Shown one piece after another: positions 54,698 through 63,688 of a DNA stretch of 64,000 bases. A model generated the notes under the pieces. That model did no database searches. It saw only the letters and a program-made list of their open reading frames with translations, and was not told where the DNA came from. The translations under genes were made by a program, and so were the position numbers. Position 1 is the first letter of the stretch, and each line of letters opens with the position of its first letter. This DNA comes from Flavobacterium sp. NRK1 (GTDB taxonomy: Bacteria; Bacteroidota; Bacteroidia; Flavobacteriales; Flavobacteriaceae): assembly GCF_024054175.1 (NCBI RefSeq), contig NZ_JAMXLA010000001.1, forward strand, positions 1,953,930 through 2,017,929. Direction: 5' to 3'.

Positions 54698-55330
54698 ATG
54701 GCACTACCTAAAAAAGTTATGAATTTCGCCTATGGTATGGGTGCGGCAGTTGTAATTGTTGGAGCACTTTTCAAAATACAGCACTGGACAGGGGCAAGCG
54801 CGATGCTTATTATTGGTCTTGGTGTTGAGGCGTTTATCTTTGCTTTATCTGCTTTCGATCCTGTTGATAAAGAACTTGACTGGTCATTAGTTTATCCAGA
54901 ACTTGCTGGTGGTGAAGCTAAGAAAAAAGATGCTAAGAAAGAAAACCCGGCTGAAGCTCAGGGACTACTTTCTCAAAAACTTGACAATTTATTAAAAGAA
55001 GCTAAAATTGATGGTGCTTTAATGGAAAGCCTTGGAAACAGCATTAAAAACTTCGAATCTGCGGCAAAAGGAATCTCTCCTACAGTGGATTCAATCGCTT
55101 CTCAGAAAAAATATAGTGAAGAAATGTCTATGGCTGCAGCTCAGATGGAGTCATTAAACAGTCTTTACAAAGTTCAGTTAGAGAGTGCATCTCGTAATGC
55201 TGAGGCTAATAAAGAAATCGCTGATAACGCTGCTAAATTAAAACAAGAAATGCAGGCTATGACTCAGAACATTGCTTCTCTAAACAATGTTTATGGTGGT
55301 ATGCTTTCAGCAATGGGTAACAGGGCTTAA
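54698..55330 (+). CDS. gldL: T9SS motor protein GldL
   Basis: A 210-residue inner-membrane protein that with GldM forms the proton-driven motor of gliding and type IX secretion. Two membrane helices at the N-terminus contain VMNFAYGMGAAVVIVGALFK and GASAMLIIGLGVEAFIFALS, with the glutamate in the second helix (GVEAF) used for proton coupling. The rest is a cytosolic coiled-coil-forming region. It follows gldK by 71 bases. Confidence 0.97.
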   Translation: MALPKKVMNFAYGMGAAVVIVGALFKIQHWTGASAMLIIGLGVEAFIFALSAFDPVDKELDWSLVYPELAGGEAKKKDAKKENPAEAQGLLSQKLDNLLKEAKIDGALMESLGNSIKNFESAAKGISPTVDSIASQKKYSEEMSMAAAQMESLNSLYKVQLESASRNAEANKEIADNAAKLKQEMQAMTQNIASLNNVYGGMLSAMGNRA

Positions 55331-55377
55331 TAATTAGTTACTGTATTTTTTAACCAAACTAAAGACAACTAATTAAA

Positions 55378-56940
55378 ATGGCAGGAGGAAAATTAACCCC
55401 TAGACAAAAGATGATTAACCTGATGTACCTGGTTTTCATCGCAATGTTGGCACTAAATATGTCAAAAGAAGTATTATCTGCTTTTGGCTTGATGAATGAA
55501 CAATTTGAAGCAGCAAATGTTGATGCTTCTAAAAGTAATAAAGATCTTTATGATGCACTTGCTTTAAAAGCAACTGAATCTCCTGCACAATATGGCGAGG
55601 CAAAAAAGATATCTGAAAAAGTAAAAAATATTTCAGCAGGTTTTGTTACTTATATTGAATCTTTAAAATCAGACATTGTTAAAGAGTTTGAGAAAGAAGA
55701 GGATGGAAAGCTTCCTTATGAAGCAATGGACAAAGGAGCTATGATTGATGAAGGCTGGTTTGAAGGAGATGGATACTCTAAAAAAGGTAAAGAGATCATT
55801 GCGACTATTGAGAAATATAAAGCGGATATGAAAGCTGCTTTTGGTGGTGATATTAATAAATATCGTTCTATCGTTGCAGACATTGATAAAAAATTCAATT
55901 TAGCAGATATTAAAGATGGTGAAGGTGTTACAAAAAAATATCTTGAATATCATTACCAAGGATTTCCTGCGATTGCTTCATTAACTAAACTTTCTGCTTT
56001 ACAAAATAATGTAAAAGTTATTGAGTCTAACGTTTATAATGTTGCTCTTGGTAAAGCTGCTCTTGATGCAACTTCGATGAACAAATATAAAGCTATTGTT
56101 GTTACGGATAAATCTGCATTTTTTGCTGGAGAAGCTGTTACAGGTAAAGTAGTTTTAGGACGTTATGACGATGCAACAGTGCCTACAAGAGTTTCTGTTA
56201 ATGGAGGTAGTGTTTCTATGGAAAGTGGTCAGGCTAAATTTAAAGTTTCTGCTGGATCAATAGGAGAGCAGGATATTAAAGGAGAGTTTGTATTCCTTGA
56301 AGATGGAAAAGAAGTTAAAATTCCAATTGAAGGTAATTATGTAGTTGTCCCTAGACCAAACGAGGCTACTATATCTGCGGATAAGATGAATTCTGTTTAT
56401 CGTGGTGTTGAAAATCCAATGACAGTTTCATTTGCTGGTATATCTGACAATAACGTAACAGCATCTGCTCCTGGTGCCTTTAGAAAGGGATCTAAATCTG
56501 GTCAGTATAACTGGAATGTAACTGGAGTAACTGGTACTACTGCAGTAATATCCGTAACAGGAAAATTACCGGATGGTACCGCTATTACTTCTAAGAAGAC
56601 TTTTAATGTGAGAGGAATTCCTGCACCGGTACCTGTTCTAAGAGGTAAACAAAATTCCATGAAAGGTAATAAAAATGACCTTGCATCTTCAACTGTTAAT
56701 GTTGCGTTCCCTGATTTCGTATTTGACGTTAAAACTAATGTGGTTTCTTTCGAAGTATATGTTCCTGGATCTGGAACTATGGTTTGTCAGGGTAACAGAT
56801 TTAGTGGTCAGGCTCTTGCTGCAATAGCTAAAGCTAAAAGAGGTGATGTAGTTGTTATTGGTAACATTGAAGCAAGTGTTGAAGGAGCTAATGGTTATAA
56901 ACCACCAAAATCAGGTTCTTTCACTTGGGAAGTACAATAA
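55378..56940 (+). CDS. gldM: T9SS motor/periplasmic shaft protein GldM
   Basis: A 520-residue inner-membrane protein with one N-terminal helix (about 12-33; MYLVFIAMLALNMSKEVLSA) and four periplasmic domains, a helical D1 and beta-rich D2-D4, forming a dimeric shaft that couples the GldL motor to the GldK/N ring. Conserved phrases are KLTPRQKMINLMYLVFIAML and RGVENPMTVSFAGI. Length matches the family. Confidence 0.97.
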   Translation: MAGGKLTPRQKMINLMYLVFIAMLALNMSKEVLSAFGLMNEQFEAANVDASKSNKDLYDALALKATESPAQYGEAKKISEKVKNISAGFVTYIESLKSDIVKEFEKEEDGKLPYEAMDKGAMIDEGWFEGDGYSKKGKEIIATIEKYKADMKAAFGGDINKYRSIVADIDKKFNLADIKDGEGVTKKYLEYHYQGFPAIASLTKLSALQNNVKVIESNVYNVALGKAALDATSMNKYKAIVVTDKSAFFAGEAVTGKVVLGRYDDATVPTRVSVNGGSVSMESGQAKFKVSAGSIGEQDIKGEFVFLEDGKEVKIPIEGNYVVVPRPNEATISADKMNSVYRGVENPMTVSFAGISDNNVTASAPGAFRKGSKSGQYNWNVTGVTGTTAVISVTGKLPDGTAITSKKTFNVRGIPAPVPVLRGKQNSMKGNKNDLASSTVNVAFPDFVFDVKTNVVSFEVYVPGSGTMVCQGNRFSGQALAAIAKAKRGDVVVIGNIEASVEGANGYKPPKSGSFTWEVQ

Positions 56941-56986
56941 TTTGATTTAAAAGAGCGTTTTTCTTTTACAGTATAAAATTAAAATA

Positions 56987-57913
56987 ATGAATAGCAGAAA
57001 TTTTTTATTAGCGGCTTTATTTTTTGCAGGTATGACTTCGTCTTTTGCACAGTCTAACTTGTTAAATGCAAAAACGCCGGATGAAATAGGTAAAAAAACC
57101 GCAGAGCAGGACTCATTAGACAATGATAAACCGCTACCTTACGGTTATGTGGGAGATAGGGATGTTTTGCTTGCCAGAAAGGTTTGGGAAGTGATAGATC
57201 TTGATCAGAGAATTAATTTTCCCATGTATTTTCCTGTTGAAGATAATATAGGCGATGATAGAAGGTCACTATTCAGTGTTTTAATCACTGCTATCAAAGA
57301 CGGTGAGTTAACAGAAGTGTATGATGATTCTTACTTTACTTTGAAAAAGACTGGTGAGGATATACAATCTGTTTTCTTCTTCAAAGAACTTAACGATTAT
57401 GGTCGTGAAATCATGAACCAGAATCCGGGTAAAAGCGAAGCTGATCTTAAAGCAAGTGGTATTCTTACAGACGAGCATTATACAACATCTGAATTAACAG
57501 GTGCTGATGTTACCAAATATAAAATTGTTGGAACATGGTACTTTGATAAAAGACAGGGTGAACTAAAGTACAGAATTCTTGGAATTTGCCCAATGGCAGT
57601 TGATGCCCTTACTAAATTAAGGCAGGGGTCTGAAGCTGAGCCAATAGAGCTTTTCTGGGTATTCTATCCTGGAGCAAGAGATATTTTACATAAGGCACAT
57701 GCATTTAATGAGAAAAACTCTGCAATGCCAATAACTTTTGATCACTTGCTTAATTCAAGACGTTTTAATGCTGTAATTGTAAAAGAAGAAAACGTTTATG
57801 GAGACAGACTTATAGAAGATTACATGAGAGATAATTCACAGATGCAGTTGCTTGAGGCTGAGCGTATCAAAGATAAGATACGTAACTTTGAGCAGGATAT
57901 GTGGAACTATTAA
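56987..57913 (+). CDS. gldN: T9SS periplasmic ring protein GldN
   Basis: A 308-residue periplasmic protein with signal peptide (MNSRNFLLAALFFAGMTSSF, AQ). Typical GldN phrases are RDVLLARKVWEVIDLDQRIN and FPMYFPVEDNIGDDRRSLFS. It builds the ring with GldK. It is the last gene of the operon and ends at a strong terminator 25 bases later. Confidence 0.96.
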   Translation: MNSRNFLLAALFFAGMTSSFAQSNLLNAKTPDEIGKKTAEQDSLDNDKPLPYGYVGDRDVLLARKVWEVIDLDQRINFPMYFPVEDNIGDDRRSLFSVLITAIKDGELTEVYDDSYFTLKKTGEDIQSVFFFKELNDYGREIMNQNPGKSEADLKASGILTDEHYTTSELTGADVTKYKIVGTWYFDKRQGELKYRILGICPMAVDALTKLRQGSEAEPIELFWVFYPGARDILHKAHAFNEKNSAMPITFDHLLNSRRFNAVIVKEENVYGDRLIEDYMRDNSQMQLLEAERIKDKIRNFEQDMWNY

Positions 57914-57937
57914 TTAATATATTCTTCCAAAATATTT

Positions 57938-57969
57938 AAAACTCTTACCCTTGTGGTAAGAGTTTTTTA
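57938..57969 (+). terminator. Terminator of gldKLMN
   Basis: ACTCTTACC (57941-57949) pairs with GGTAAGAGT (57955-57963), followed by TTTTT. Its position just before 57980 argues that the next gene starts at 57980 and not upstream. Confidence 0.88.
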
Positions 57970-57979
57970 TTTTTACACC

Positions 57980-59023
57980 ATGAAAGACTTTATTATTGTT
58001 GGTGCAGGGCTCGCAGGAATAAGCTTTGCTGAAACTGCTTTTTTGAATAACAGGTCATTTACTGTGATAAGTGACAATTCTCAAAATTCTTCTTATGTTG
58101 CTGCTGGATTATACAATCCAATAGTTTTAAAACGTTTCAGCCTGCCTCAGGATGCGGCTATTCATTTAGACTACATGCTGCCTTTTTATGAAAGGATTCA
58201 ACACCGCCTCAATATTAAAATTGATTATTCACTTCCTGTTTACAGGAAGTTTGCTTCTGTGGAAGAGCAGAACAATTGGTTTCAGGCGGCAGATAAACCT
58301 GCTCTTGAGCCTTTCCTTTTTCCGGAAATTTTACATAAAGATTTTTCCGGTCTTCCGGCACCATTTGGTTTTGGAAAAGTTCTGCATACCGGATATGTTG
58401 ACACTGTTGTATTATTGAGATCTTACAAAGAATATTTAAAATCTCTTGACTGCTTCGAGGAAGAAAAATTTAATTATTCTGAATTAATTATAGAGCATGA
58501 TTATGTGTCTTATAAAGGTGTTCAGGCAAGGCATATTATTTTTGCTGAAGGGTTTGGGATTCATTCTAATCCTTATTTCAAATATTTACCTCTTGATGGC
58601 ACAAAAGGTGAGCTCTTGGTTATTAAAGCTCCCAAGCTAGATTTAGATGTTGCCGTAAATGCCAGTATTTTCATTTTGCCGGTTGGTAAAGATATTTATA
58701 AGGTTGGCGCAACTTATGAATGGTATGATAAAACTCCAACACCTACACAGGCAGGAAAAATGGAATTAATTGAAAAACTTAATGAACTTATTACCTGTGA
58801 TTATGAGATTCTGGATCATTTAGCCGGAATAAGGCCTACTGTAAAAGACAGAAAACCGCTTATTGGTACACATCCCGAATACAAAAGAGTACACCTTTTA
58901 AATGGACTTGGCACAAGGGGAGTGATGCTTGGCCCGTCAATGGCAAATGAATTGTATTATTCTATTATATCAGGTGAGCCTGTAAGAAGAGAAGTCGGGC
59001 TGCAAAGATTTAAGCTTTCTTAG
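57980..59023 (+). CDS. FAD-dependent oxidoreductase (DAO family)
   Basis: A 347-residue flavoenzyme of the glycine-oxidase/D-amino-acid-oxidase class. The N-terminal Rossmann motif is DFIIVGAGLAGISFAETAF; later motifs GTKGELLVI and LAGIRPTVKDRKPLIGTHPE are as in this family, with LNGLGTRGVMLGPSMA near the end. The substrate is not evident. It lies after the gldKLMN terminator and overlaps the converging DUF983 gene by 14 bases. Confidence 0.85.
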   Translation: MKDFIIVGAGLAGISFAETAFLNNRSFTVISDNSQNSSYVAAGLYNPIVLKRFSLPQDAAIHLDYMLPFYERIQHRLNIKIDYSLPVYRKFASVEEQNNWFQAADKPALEPFLFPEILHKDFSGLPAPFGFGKVLHTGYVDTVVLLRSYKEYLKSLDCFEEEKFNYSELIIEHDYVSYKGVQARHIIFAEGFGIHSNPYFKYLPLDGTKGELLVIKAPKLDLDVAVNASIFILPVGKDIYKVGATYEWYDKTPTPTQAGKMELIEKLNELITCDYEILDHLAGIRPTVKDRKPLIGTHPEYKRVHLLNGLGTRGVMLGPSMANELYYSIISGEPVRREVGLQRFKLS

Positions 59024-59402
59024 ATTTTTCCCAGTCTTTATTATAATTAATAAAAAAGTTGATCCAGATATTTCTGGAAATTCGCATTGTAACAGGCATA
59101 AGTACTATTAGTGTACCAATTATGACGAAGAAGGATGTTTTGAGGCTGGCATCAAAAAAGACAAATGCTATTATAAAGGCAGCTATACTAACTGCAACAC
59201 CTAGTGCGTAACTAACATACATAGCTCCATAAAAAAAAGAAGGTTCTATTTTATAAAGCTGTCCACAATGACTACACTTTTCATGCATTTTATATATATT
59301 GCCTAAATGAAAAGGATTTTTGTCTATATACATGCTTTCTTCGTGGCATCTGGGACAGGTTCCTGTTAAAATGCTATATAATTTGGATCCTTTTTTTAAC
59401 AT
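59010..59402 (-). CDS. DUF983 membrane protein
   Basis: A 130-residue inner-membrane protein of the DUF983 family. A zinc-ribbon-like N-terminus (TCPRCHEESMY, KCSHCGQLYKIEPSF) is followed by two membrane helices (about 62-83 and 87-106). I choose the ATG at 59402 over a TTG six bases earlier. Function unknown. It is divergent from the ABC-F gene. Confidence 0.85.
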   Translation of the reverse strand: MLKKGSKLYSILTGTCPRCHEESMYIDKNPFHLGNIYKMHEKCSHCGQLYKIEPSFFYGAMYVSYALGVAVSIAAFIIAFVFFDASLKTSFFVIIGTLIVLMPVTMRISRNIWINFFINYNKDWEKSKKA

Positions 59403-59456
59403 TTGCAAAAAATTTGTGATTGCACAAATTTACGACATTAATAAGACAAAAGAATA

Positions 59457-61364
59457 ATGCTCAATATACATAATTTATCGGTTTCTTTTGGAGGAACATA
59501 TTTGTTTGAAGAAGTTACTTTTAGGCTTGGAGCCGGAGACAGGGTTGGACTTGTTGGGAAGAATGGTGCCGGAAAATCTACCATGCTGAAGATACTTTCG
59601 GGAGAACAGCAATATGATTCGGGTGTTATAGCAACTGAAAAAGAAGTTAAGATTGGTTTTCTTAAGCAGGATATCGATTTTATTAAGGGCAGGACGGTGC
59701 TGGAAGAAGCGTATCAGGCTTTTGAAGAAATAAAAAAAGCGGAGGCCAAAATTGATAAAATTAATCATGAGTTAGTAACAAGAACTGATTATGAAAGCGA
59801 AGCTTATTCTCAGCTGATAGAAGATTTAAGCGATGTTACGCATCACTATGAGATTTTAGGAGGCTATAATTATGTAGGAGATACTGAAAAAATATTATTG
59901 GGACTTGGTTTTAAGCGTGAAGACTTTGATAAGCCAACTGATACTTTTTCGGGCGGCTGGCGTATGCGTATTGAATTAGCAAAACTACTGCTTCAGTATA
60001 ATGATGTGCTCCTTCTGGATGAACCTACAAACCACCTGGATATTGAAAGTATTATTTGGTTGGAACAGTTTCTTAGAACATATCCCGGAGTTGTTGTGAT
60101 TGTTTCTCACGATAAAATGTTCCTGGATAATGTAACTAACAGGACTATTGAGATATCGCTTGGCAAAGCTTACGATTTCAATAAACCTTATTCGCAATAT
60201 CTTGAACTAAGACAGGAGCTGAGAGAAAAACAACTGGCTACCCAGAAAAACCAGGAAAAGAAAATTGAGCAGACTGAAAAACTTATTGAAAAGTTCAGGG
60301 CTAAGGCATCTAAAGCTTCAATGGCACAATCGCTAATTAAAAAGCTTGATAAGGTAGAACGTATTGAGGTTGATGAAGATGATAATTCGGTTATGAATAT
60401 ATCATTCCCTGTTTCAGTTACTCCCGGACGTGTTGTGGTAGAAGCGGAACATGTGACCAAGAAATATGGTGAGAAAACGATTCTTAAAAATATTGACCTG
60501 CTTGTAGAGCGTGGTAGTAAAATTGCTTTTGTTGGTCAAAATGGACAAGGTAAATCTACCCTTATTAAAGCCATAACAAAAGATATAGATTATCAGGGAA
60601 CAATAAAGTTAGGGCATAATGTTCAATTGGGTTATTTTGCACAGAATCAGGCCGAATACCTCGATGGTGAGATTACCCTTCTTGAAACAATGGAAAATGC
60701 AGCTACAGATACAAACCGCTCTAAAGTTCGTGACATGCTGGGTGCTTTTCTGTTTAGAGGGGATGATGTAGAAAAGAAGGTAAAAGTACTTTCAGGTGGT
60801 GAAAGAAATCGTTTGGCACTTTGTAAGCTATTATTACAGCCTATTAATGTGCTTGTGATGGATGAGCCTACTAATCACCTTGATATAAAGTCTAAAAACG
60901 TTTTAAAGGCAGCTTTGCAAAAGTTTGAGGGTACATTATTACTAGTTTCTCACGACAGGGACTTTTTGCAGGGAATGAGTAATATTGTATATGAGTTTAA
61001 AGATCAGAAAATAAAGGAATATCTTGGCGATATTAATTTTTATCTGGAACAGCGTAACTTACAGAACATGCGTGAAGTTGAAAAAAGAGATGTTGCAGTA
61101 AAAGAAGCGCCAAAGGAAAACAAGCAGGTTTCTTATCAGGATCAGAAGAAAAATAAATCACTTCAAAACAAATTAAGTAAGATTGAAAACCTGATTAAAG
61201 AAATTGAAAAGCAGATTCAGCATGATGACAAGCTTTTAGCAGGCAATTATGAAAAATTGATGGCTGATGCCGCTTTTTTTAAAGCTTATGAAAATAAGAA
61301 AAAAGAACTGGACAAGCTTATGGAGGAATGGGAAGTTGTACAGGAAGAGCTTGATAACGCATAA
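59457..61364 (+). CDS. ABC-F family ATPase
   Basis: A 635-residue soluble protein with two ABC cassettes and no membrane domain. Walker A motifs are GKNGAGKST (about residue 35) and GQNGQGKST (about 363), signatures TFSGGWRMR and LSGGERNRL, Walker B LLLDEPTNHLD and LVMDEPTNHLD. A linker coiled-coil lies between the cassettes, and a C-terminal coiled coil (about 560-635) is of the Uup type. Such proteins act on ribosomes or DNA rather than as transporters; antibiotic target protection is possible but not shown. Confidence 0.93.
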   Translation: MLNIHNLSVSFGGTYLFEEVTFRLGAGDRVGLVGKNGAGKSTMLKILSGEQQYDSGVIATEKEVKIGFLKQDIDFIKGRTVLEEAYQAFEEIKKAEAKIDKINHELVTRTDYESEAYSQLIEDLSDVTHHYEILGGYNYVGDTEKILLGLGFKREDFDKPTDTFSGGWRMRIELAKLLLQYNDVLLLDEPTNHLDIESIIWLEQFLRTYPGVVVIVSHDKMFLDNVTNRTIEISLGKAYDFNKPYSQYLELRQELREKQLATQKNQEKKIEQTEKLIEKFRAKASKASMAQSLIKKLDKVERIEVDEDDNSVMNISFPVSVTPGRVVVEAEHVTKKYGEKTILKNIDLLVERGSKIAFVGQNGQGKSTLIKAITKDIDYQGTIKLGHNVQLGYFAQNQAEYLDGEITLLETMENAATDTNRSKVRDMLGAFLFRGDDVEKKVKVLSGGERNRLALCKLLLQPINVLVMDEPTNHLDIKSKNVLKAALQKFEGTLLLVSHDRDFLQGMSNIVYEFKDQKIKEYLGDINFYLEQRNLQNMREVEKRDVAVKEAPKENKQVSYQDQKKNKSLQNKLSKIENLIKEIEKQIQHDDKLLAGNYEKLMADAAFFKAYENKKKELDKLMEEWEVVQEELDNA

Positions 61365-61365
61365 T

Positions 61366-61396
61366 AAAAAAAGTCCCGCATTTGCGGGACTTTTTT
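61366..61396. terminator. Bidirectional terminator
   Basis: AAAGTCCCGCA and TGCGGGACTTT form the stem; T-runs lie on both strands between the ABC-F gene (plus) and the lipoprotein (minus). Confidence 0.9.
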
Positions 61397-61685
61397 ATGG
61401 TGTTTTTATTTCTACTTCAGCTTTTTTCTTTGAAATAGTTACATTATTTTTTGCATCTCCATTTTTGTTTTTAACACTTATACCATCATTACTTACACTT
61501 ACTGAAGTTCCATCCGGATCTTCTTCAGTTGTTACCGTGGTAGTAGTGGTAGTAGTCTGAGGTTTAGGCGCCGGAGGTGCTACAGGATCTTCTACTGGTG
61601 GTGGTGGTGGAAGAGGTTCTTCTTTCTTTTTACAGGAAGCCATCATTAATAGGGCTAATCCTGACATTAGAATTACTTTTTTCAT
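61395..61685 (-). CDS. Small proline- and threonine-rich lipoprotein
   Basis: A 96-residue lipoprotein with lipobox MMASC and a Lys/Glu stretch, then a Pro-rich segment (PPPPPVEDPVAPPAPKP), a run of seven Thr, and a polar C-terminus (VSVSNDGISVKNKNGDAKNN). I use the ATG at 61685 rather than the TTG at 61691. Low-complexity composition suggests a periplasmic spacer or surface-exposed stalk. No family is recognised. Confidence 0.65.
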   Translation of the reverse strand: MKKVILMSGLALLMMASCKKKEEPLPPPPPVEDPVAPPAPKPQTTTTTTTVTTEEDPDGTSVSVSNDGISVKNKNGDAKNNVTISKKKAEVEIKTP

Positions 61686-61769
61686 AATCAAAAATGTTAC
61701 TTTGGTTTAGATATAAATTTACACTATTAATACTTTGTTTATCATAAGTTTATGATAAATAACTTTACT

Positions 61770-62744
61770 TTAAGAGATTAGGCCTATTTTCATTGAATGC
61801 TTTATAGCTTCGCTGCTTTCTTTAAAGTAGCAGGTTGCAACACCCATAGCCTCCATATTCTTTATGGCTTTTAATGCTTTTTCTTTTTTATGATGTCCTG
61901 TCTGCCTTATGTAAACTGCTTTTACTGTTACAGGGAAAATTTTGCAAATGTCTTCATATAAGAATGGGTCATGTTGAGAATCATCGCCTAATAAAGTATA
62001 TTGCAGATGAGGATAAAATTCAAGTATATGCTTTATTTTATCAAATTTGTGATTATGGTTTCCTCTTCCTGTTACAAAAAAATCCATCAGGCTGGTTTTA
62101 ATGTCTTTTAAAAGTAATACAGCTCTTGGCAGCTCATGCTTTTCAGTAAACTTTACAATGAACTTGTAAAGGTTCCATTCGCTGCTGGAAACATAAAAAA
62201 AAGCATTTCTTTCATCTTTTTTATTACGTCCTGCGGTACTTAGGGCCTTATAATGCTGTACAACATCTTCAAATATTTTTCTGTCATTTATATTTTTCCA
62301 GAGTAAGATGTATAATTTTTTAAAAGCGTTTCGTGTATGAGAAATAAGAAAAGTGTCATCTATATCTGAAATGAATCCGAGATTTCCTTCGTAGGGCCTC
62401 ATGAAAGTCCCCTTTTCAATTATTTCCTCACCTTTATAAAAAGTACTTACATAATAGTCAGTCCACCCGTAACCAACCCTTTCTTTTTCTTTTAAAGGAA
62501 TACAGAATTTAAAGTAACCATCATCCAGTGCTTTAGTATGTATTTTAATACCATTATGCTCAAGGTAAATATCTGCATTAGGAATGGTTTTAATCCTGAA
62601 CATACGGATTATAGATTTTGCATTTTTAAAACGCTTCTTTTCAAATTCATAATTGCTGGCAGTATTTGGTTTAAATACATGCCCAAAAACAATTAGTTCT
62701 TCTTCATTTGCATAACCTCGGTAGAGTTTTAAGATGGGCTTCAT
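61770..62744 (-). CDS. App1-type phosphatidate phosphatase (DUF2183)
   Basis: A 324-residue soluble protein of the App1/DUF2183 family. The HAD-type catalytic motif DxDxT is SDIDDTF (Asp127, Asp129, Thr131), and later motifs YVSSSEWNLYKFI and TLLGDDSQHDP fit the family's phosphatase core. The yeast relative dephosphorylates phosphatidic acid to diacylglycerol. It is divergent, 65 bases apart, from a diacylglycerol-kinase-like gene, which would catalyse the reverse step. Confidence 0.87.
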   Translation of the reverse strand: MKPILKLYRGYANEEELIVFGHVFKPNTASNYEFEKKRFKNAKSIIRMFRIKTIPNADIYLEHNGIKIHTKALDDGYFKFCIPLKEKERVGYGWTDYYVSTFYKGEEIIEKGTFMRPYEGNLGFISDIDDTFLISHTRNAFKKLYILLWKNINDRKIFEDVVQHYKALSTAGRNKKDERNAFFYVSSSEWNLYKFIVKFTEKHELPRAVLLLKDIKTSLMDFFVTGRGNHNHKFDKIKHILEFYPHLQYTLLGDDSQHDPFLYEDICKIFPVTVKAVYIRQTGHHKKEKALKAIKNMEAMGVATCYFKESSEAIKHSMKIGLIS

Positions 62745-62809
62745 GAAAATTTATAAATTTGATAAGAGTTTAGCAATTCTATTTGTCTAAATTTAGTAAA
62801 AAAAGTAAG

Positions 62810-63688
62810 ATGGCTTCCTTAAAGAAATGTTTATTGGTTGTTAATCCTATTGCAGGTGGAAATGATAAAACAGAATTGGTAAATGCTACTAAAGAATTTG
62901 CTGATGCTGAGGGTATTGAACTAATTGTTTTTGAAACTACCGGCAAAGAGGATGAAAAAAGTATTCAGGATTTATATAAAAAGCATAAACCTGAACGGAT
63001 ACTTATTGCGGGGGGTGACGGTACAGTAAAAATGGCGGCCGAAGCTATAGGGCATAAAGATGTGATAATTGGTATTTTGCCGGCGGGTTCAGCCAATGGA
63101 CTTTCGGTGGATCTTAATCTGTCTGATGATCTTGACGAAAATCTTAAAATAGCATGCCATGGCAATACAATTCAAATGGACATGGTATGCATTAATGGAA
63201 AAAAAAGCCTGCATTTAAGCGATATTGGTGTAAATGCTGAACTTATAAGGAATTATGAAGGAGGATCCATAAGAGGTAAACTTGGATATATACTACAGGC
63301 TATTAATACTCTTAAAGATCTTGAAGATCCTTTTCATGCTGTTATTAAAGCTAACGGTAAAACCATTGAAACTGAAGCGAGGATGGTAGTAATAGCAAAT
63401 ACTCAGCGTTATGGAACAGGAGTTACTATTAATCCGGTTGGTATTATGGACGATGGAAAGTTTGAAATAATAATATTAAAAAGCCTTGATTTATTCCTTA
63501 TAGGGAAGATACTTACCGGTAATATGCCTATTGACAGTGTTGAAGATGTAGAGATTATCTCTACGGAAGAAGCTTTAATAACAACTGATAAACCTGTGTG
63601 CTTTCAGATAGATGGAGAGTTTTGCGGATTAGAGGAAAGGCTTGAAGTAAAAATACTTCACAATCAAATGAAAATAGCAGTGCCCTGA
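62810..63688 (+). CDS. Diacylglycerol/lipid kinase (DagK family)
   Basis: A 292-residue lipid kinase of the YegS/DgkB class, phosphorylating diacylglycerol or a related lipid. Motifs are LLVVNPIAGG at the start, the nucleotide-binding GGDGTVKMAAEAI (68-80) and LPAGSANGLSVDL. The ATG at 62810 gives the standard start just before the first strand; an upstream TTG adds nine residues. It pairs functionally with the divergent App1-type phosphatase. Confidence 0.9.
   Translation: MASLKKCLLVVNPIAGGNDKTELVNATKEFADAEGIELIVFETTGKEDEKSIQDLYKKHKPERILIAGGDGTVKMAAEAIGHKDVIIGILPAGSANGLSVDLNLSDDLDENLKIACHGNTIQMDMVCINGKKSLHLSDIGVNAELIRNYEGGSIRGKLGYILQAINTLKDLEDPFHAVIKANGKTIETEARMVVIANTQRYGTGVTINPVGIMDDGKFEIIILKSLDLFLIGKILTGNMPIDSVEDVEIISTEEALITTDKPVCFQIDGEFCGLEERLEVKILHNQMKIAVP

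Noticed and set aside
53247..57913. T9SS cargo genes next to gldKLMN
   Set aside because: None of the neighbouring or window proteins shows a C-terminal type IX sorting domain.
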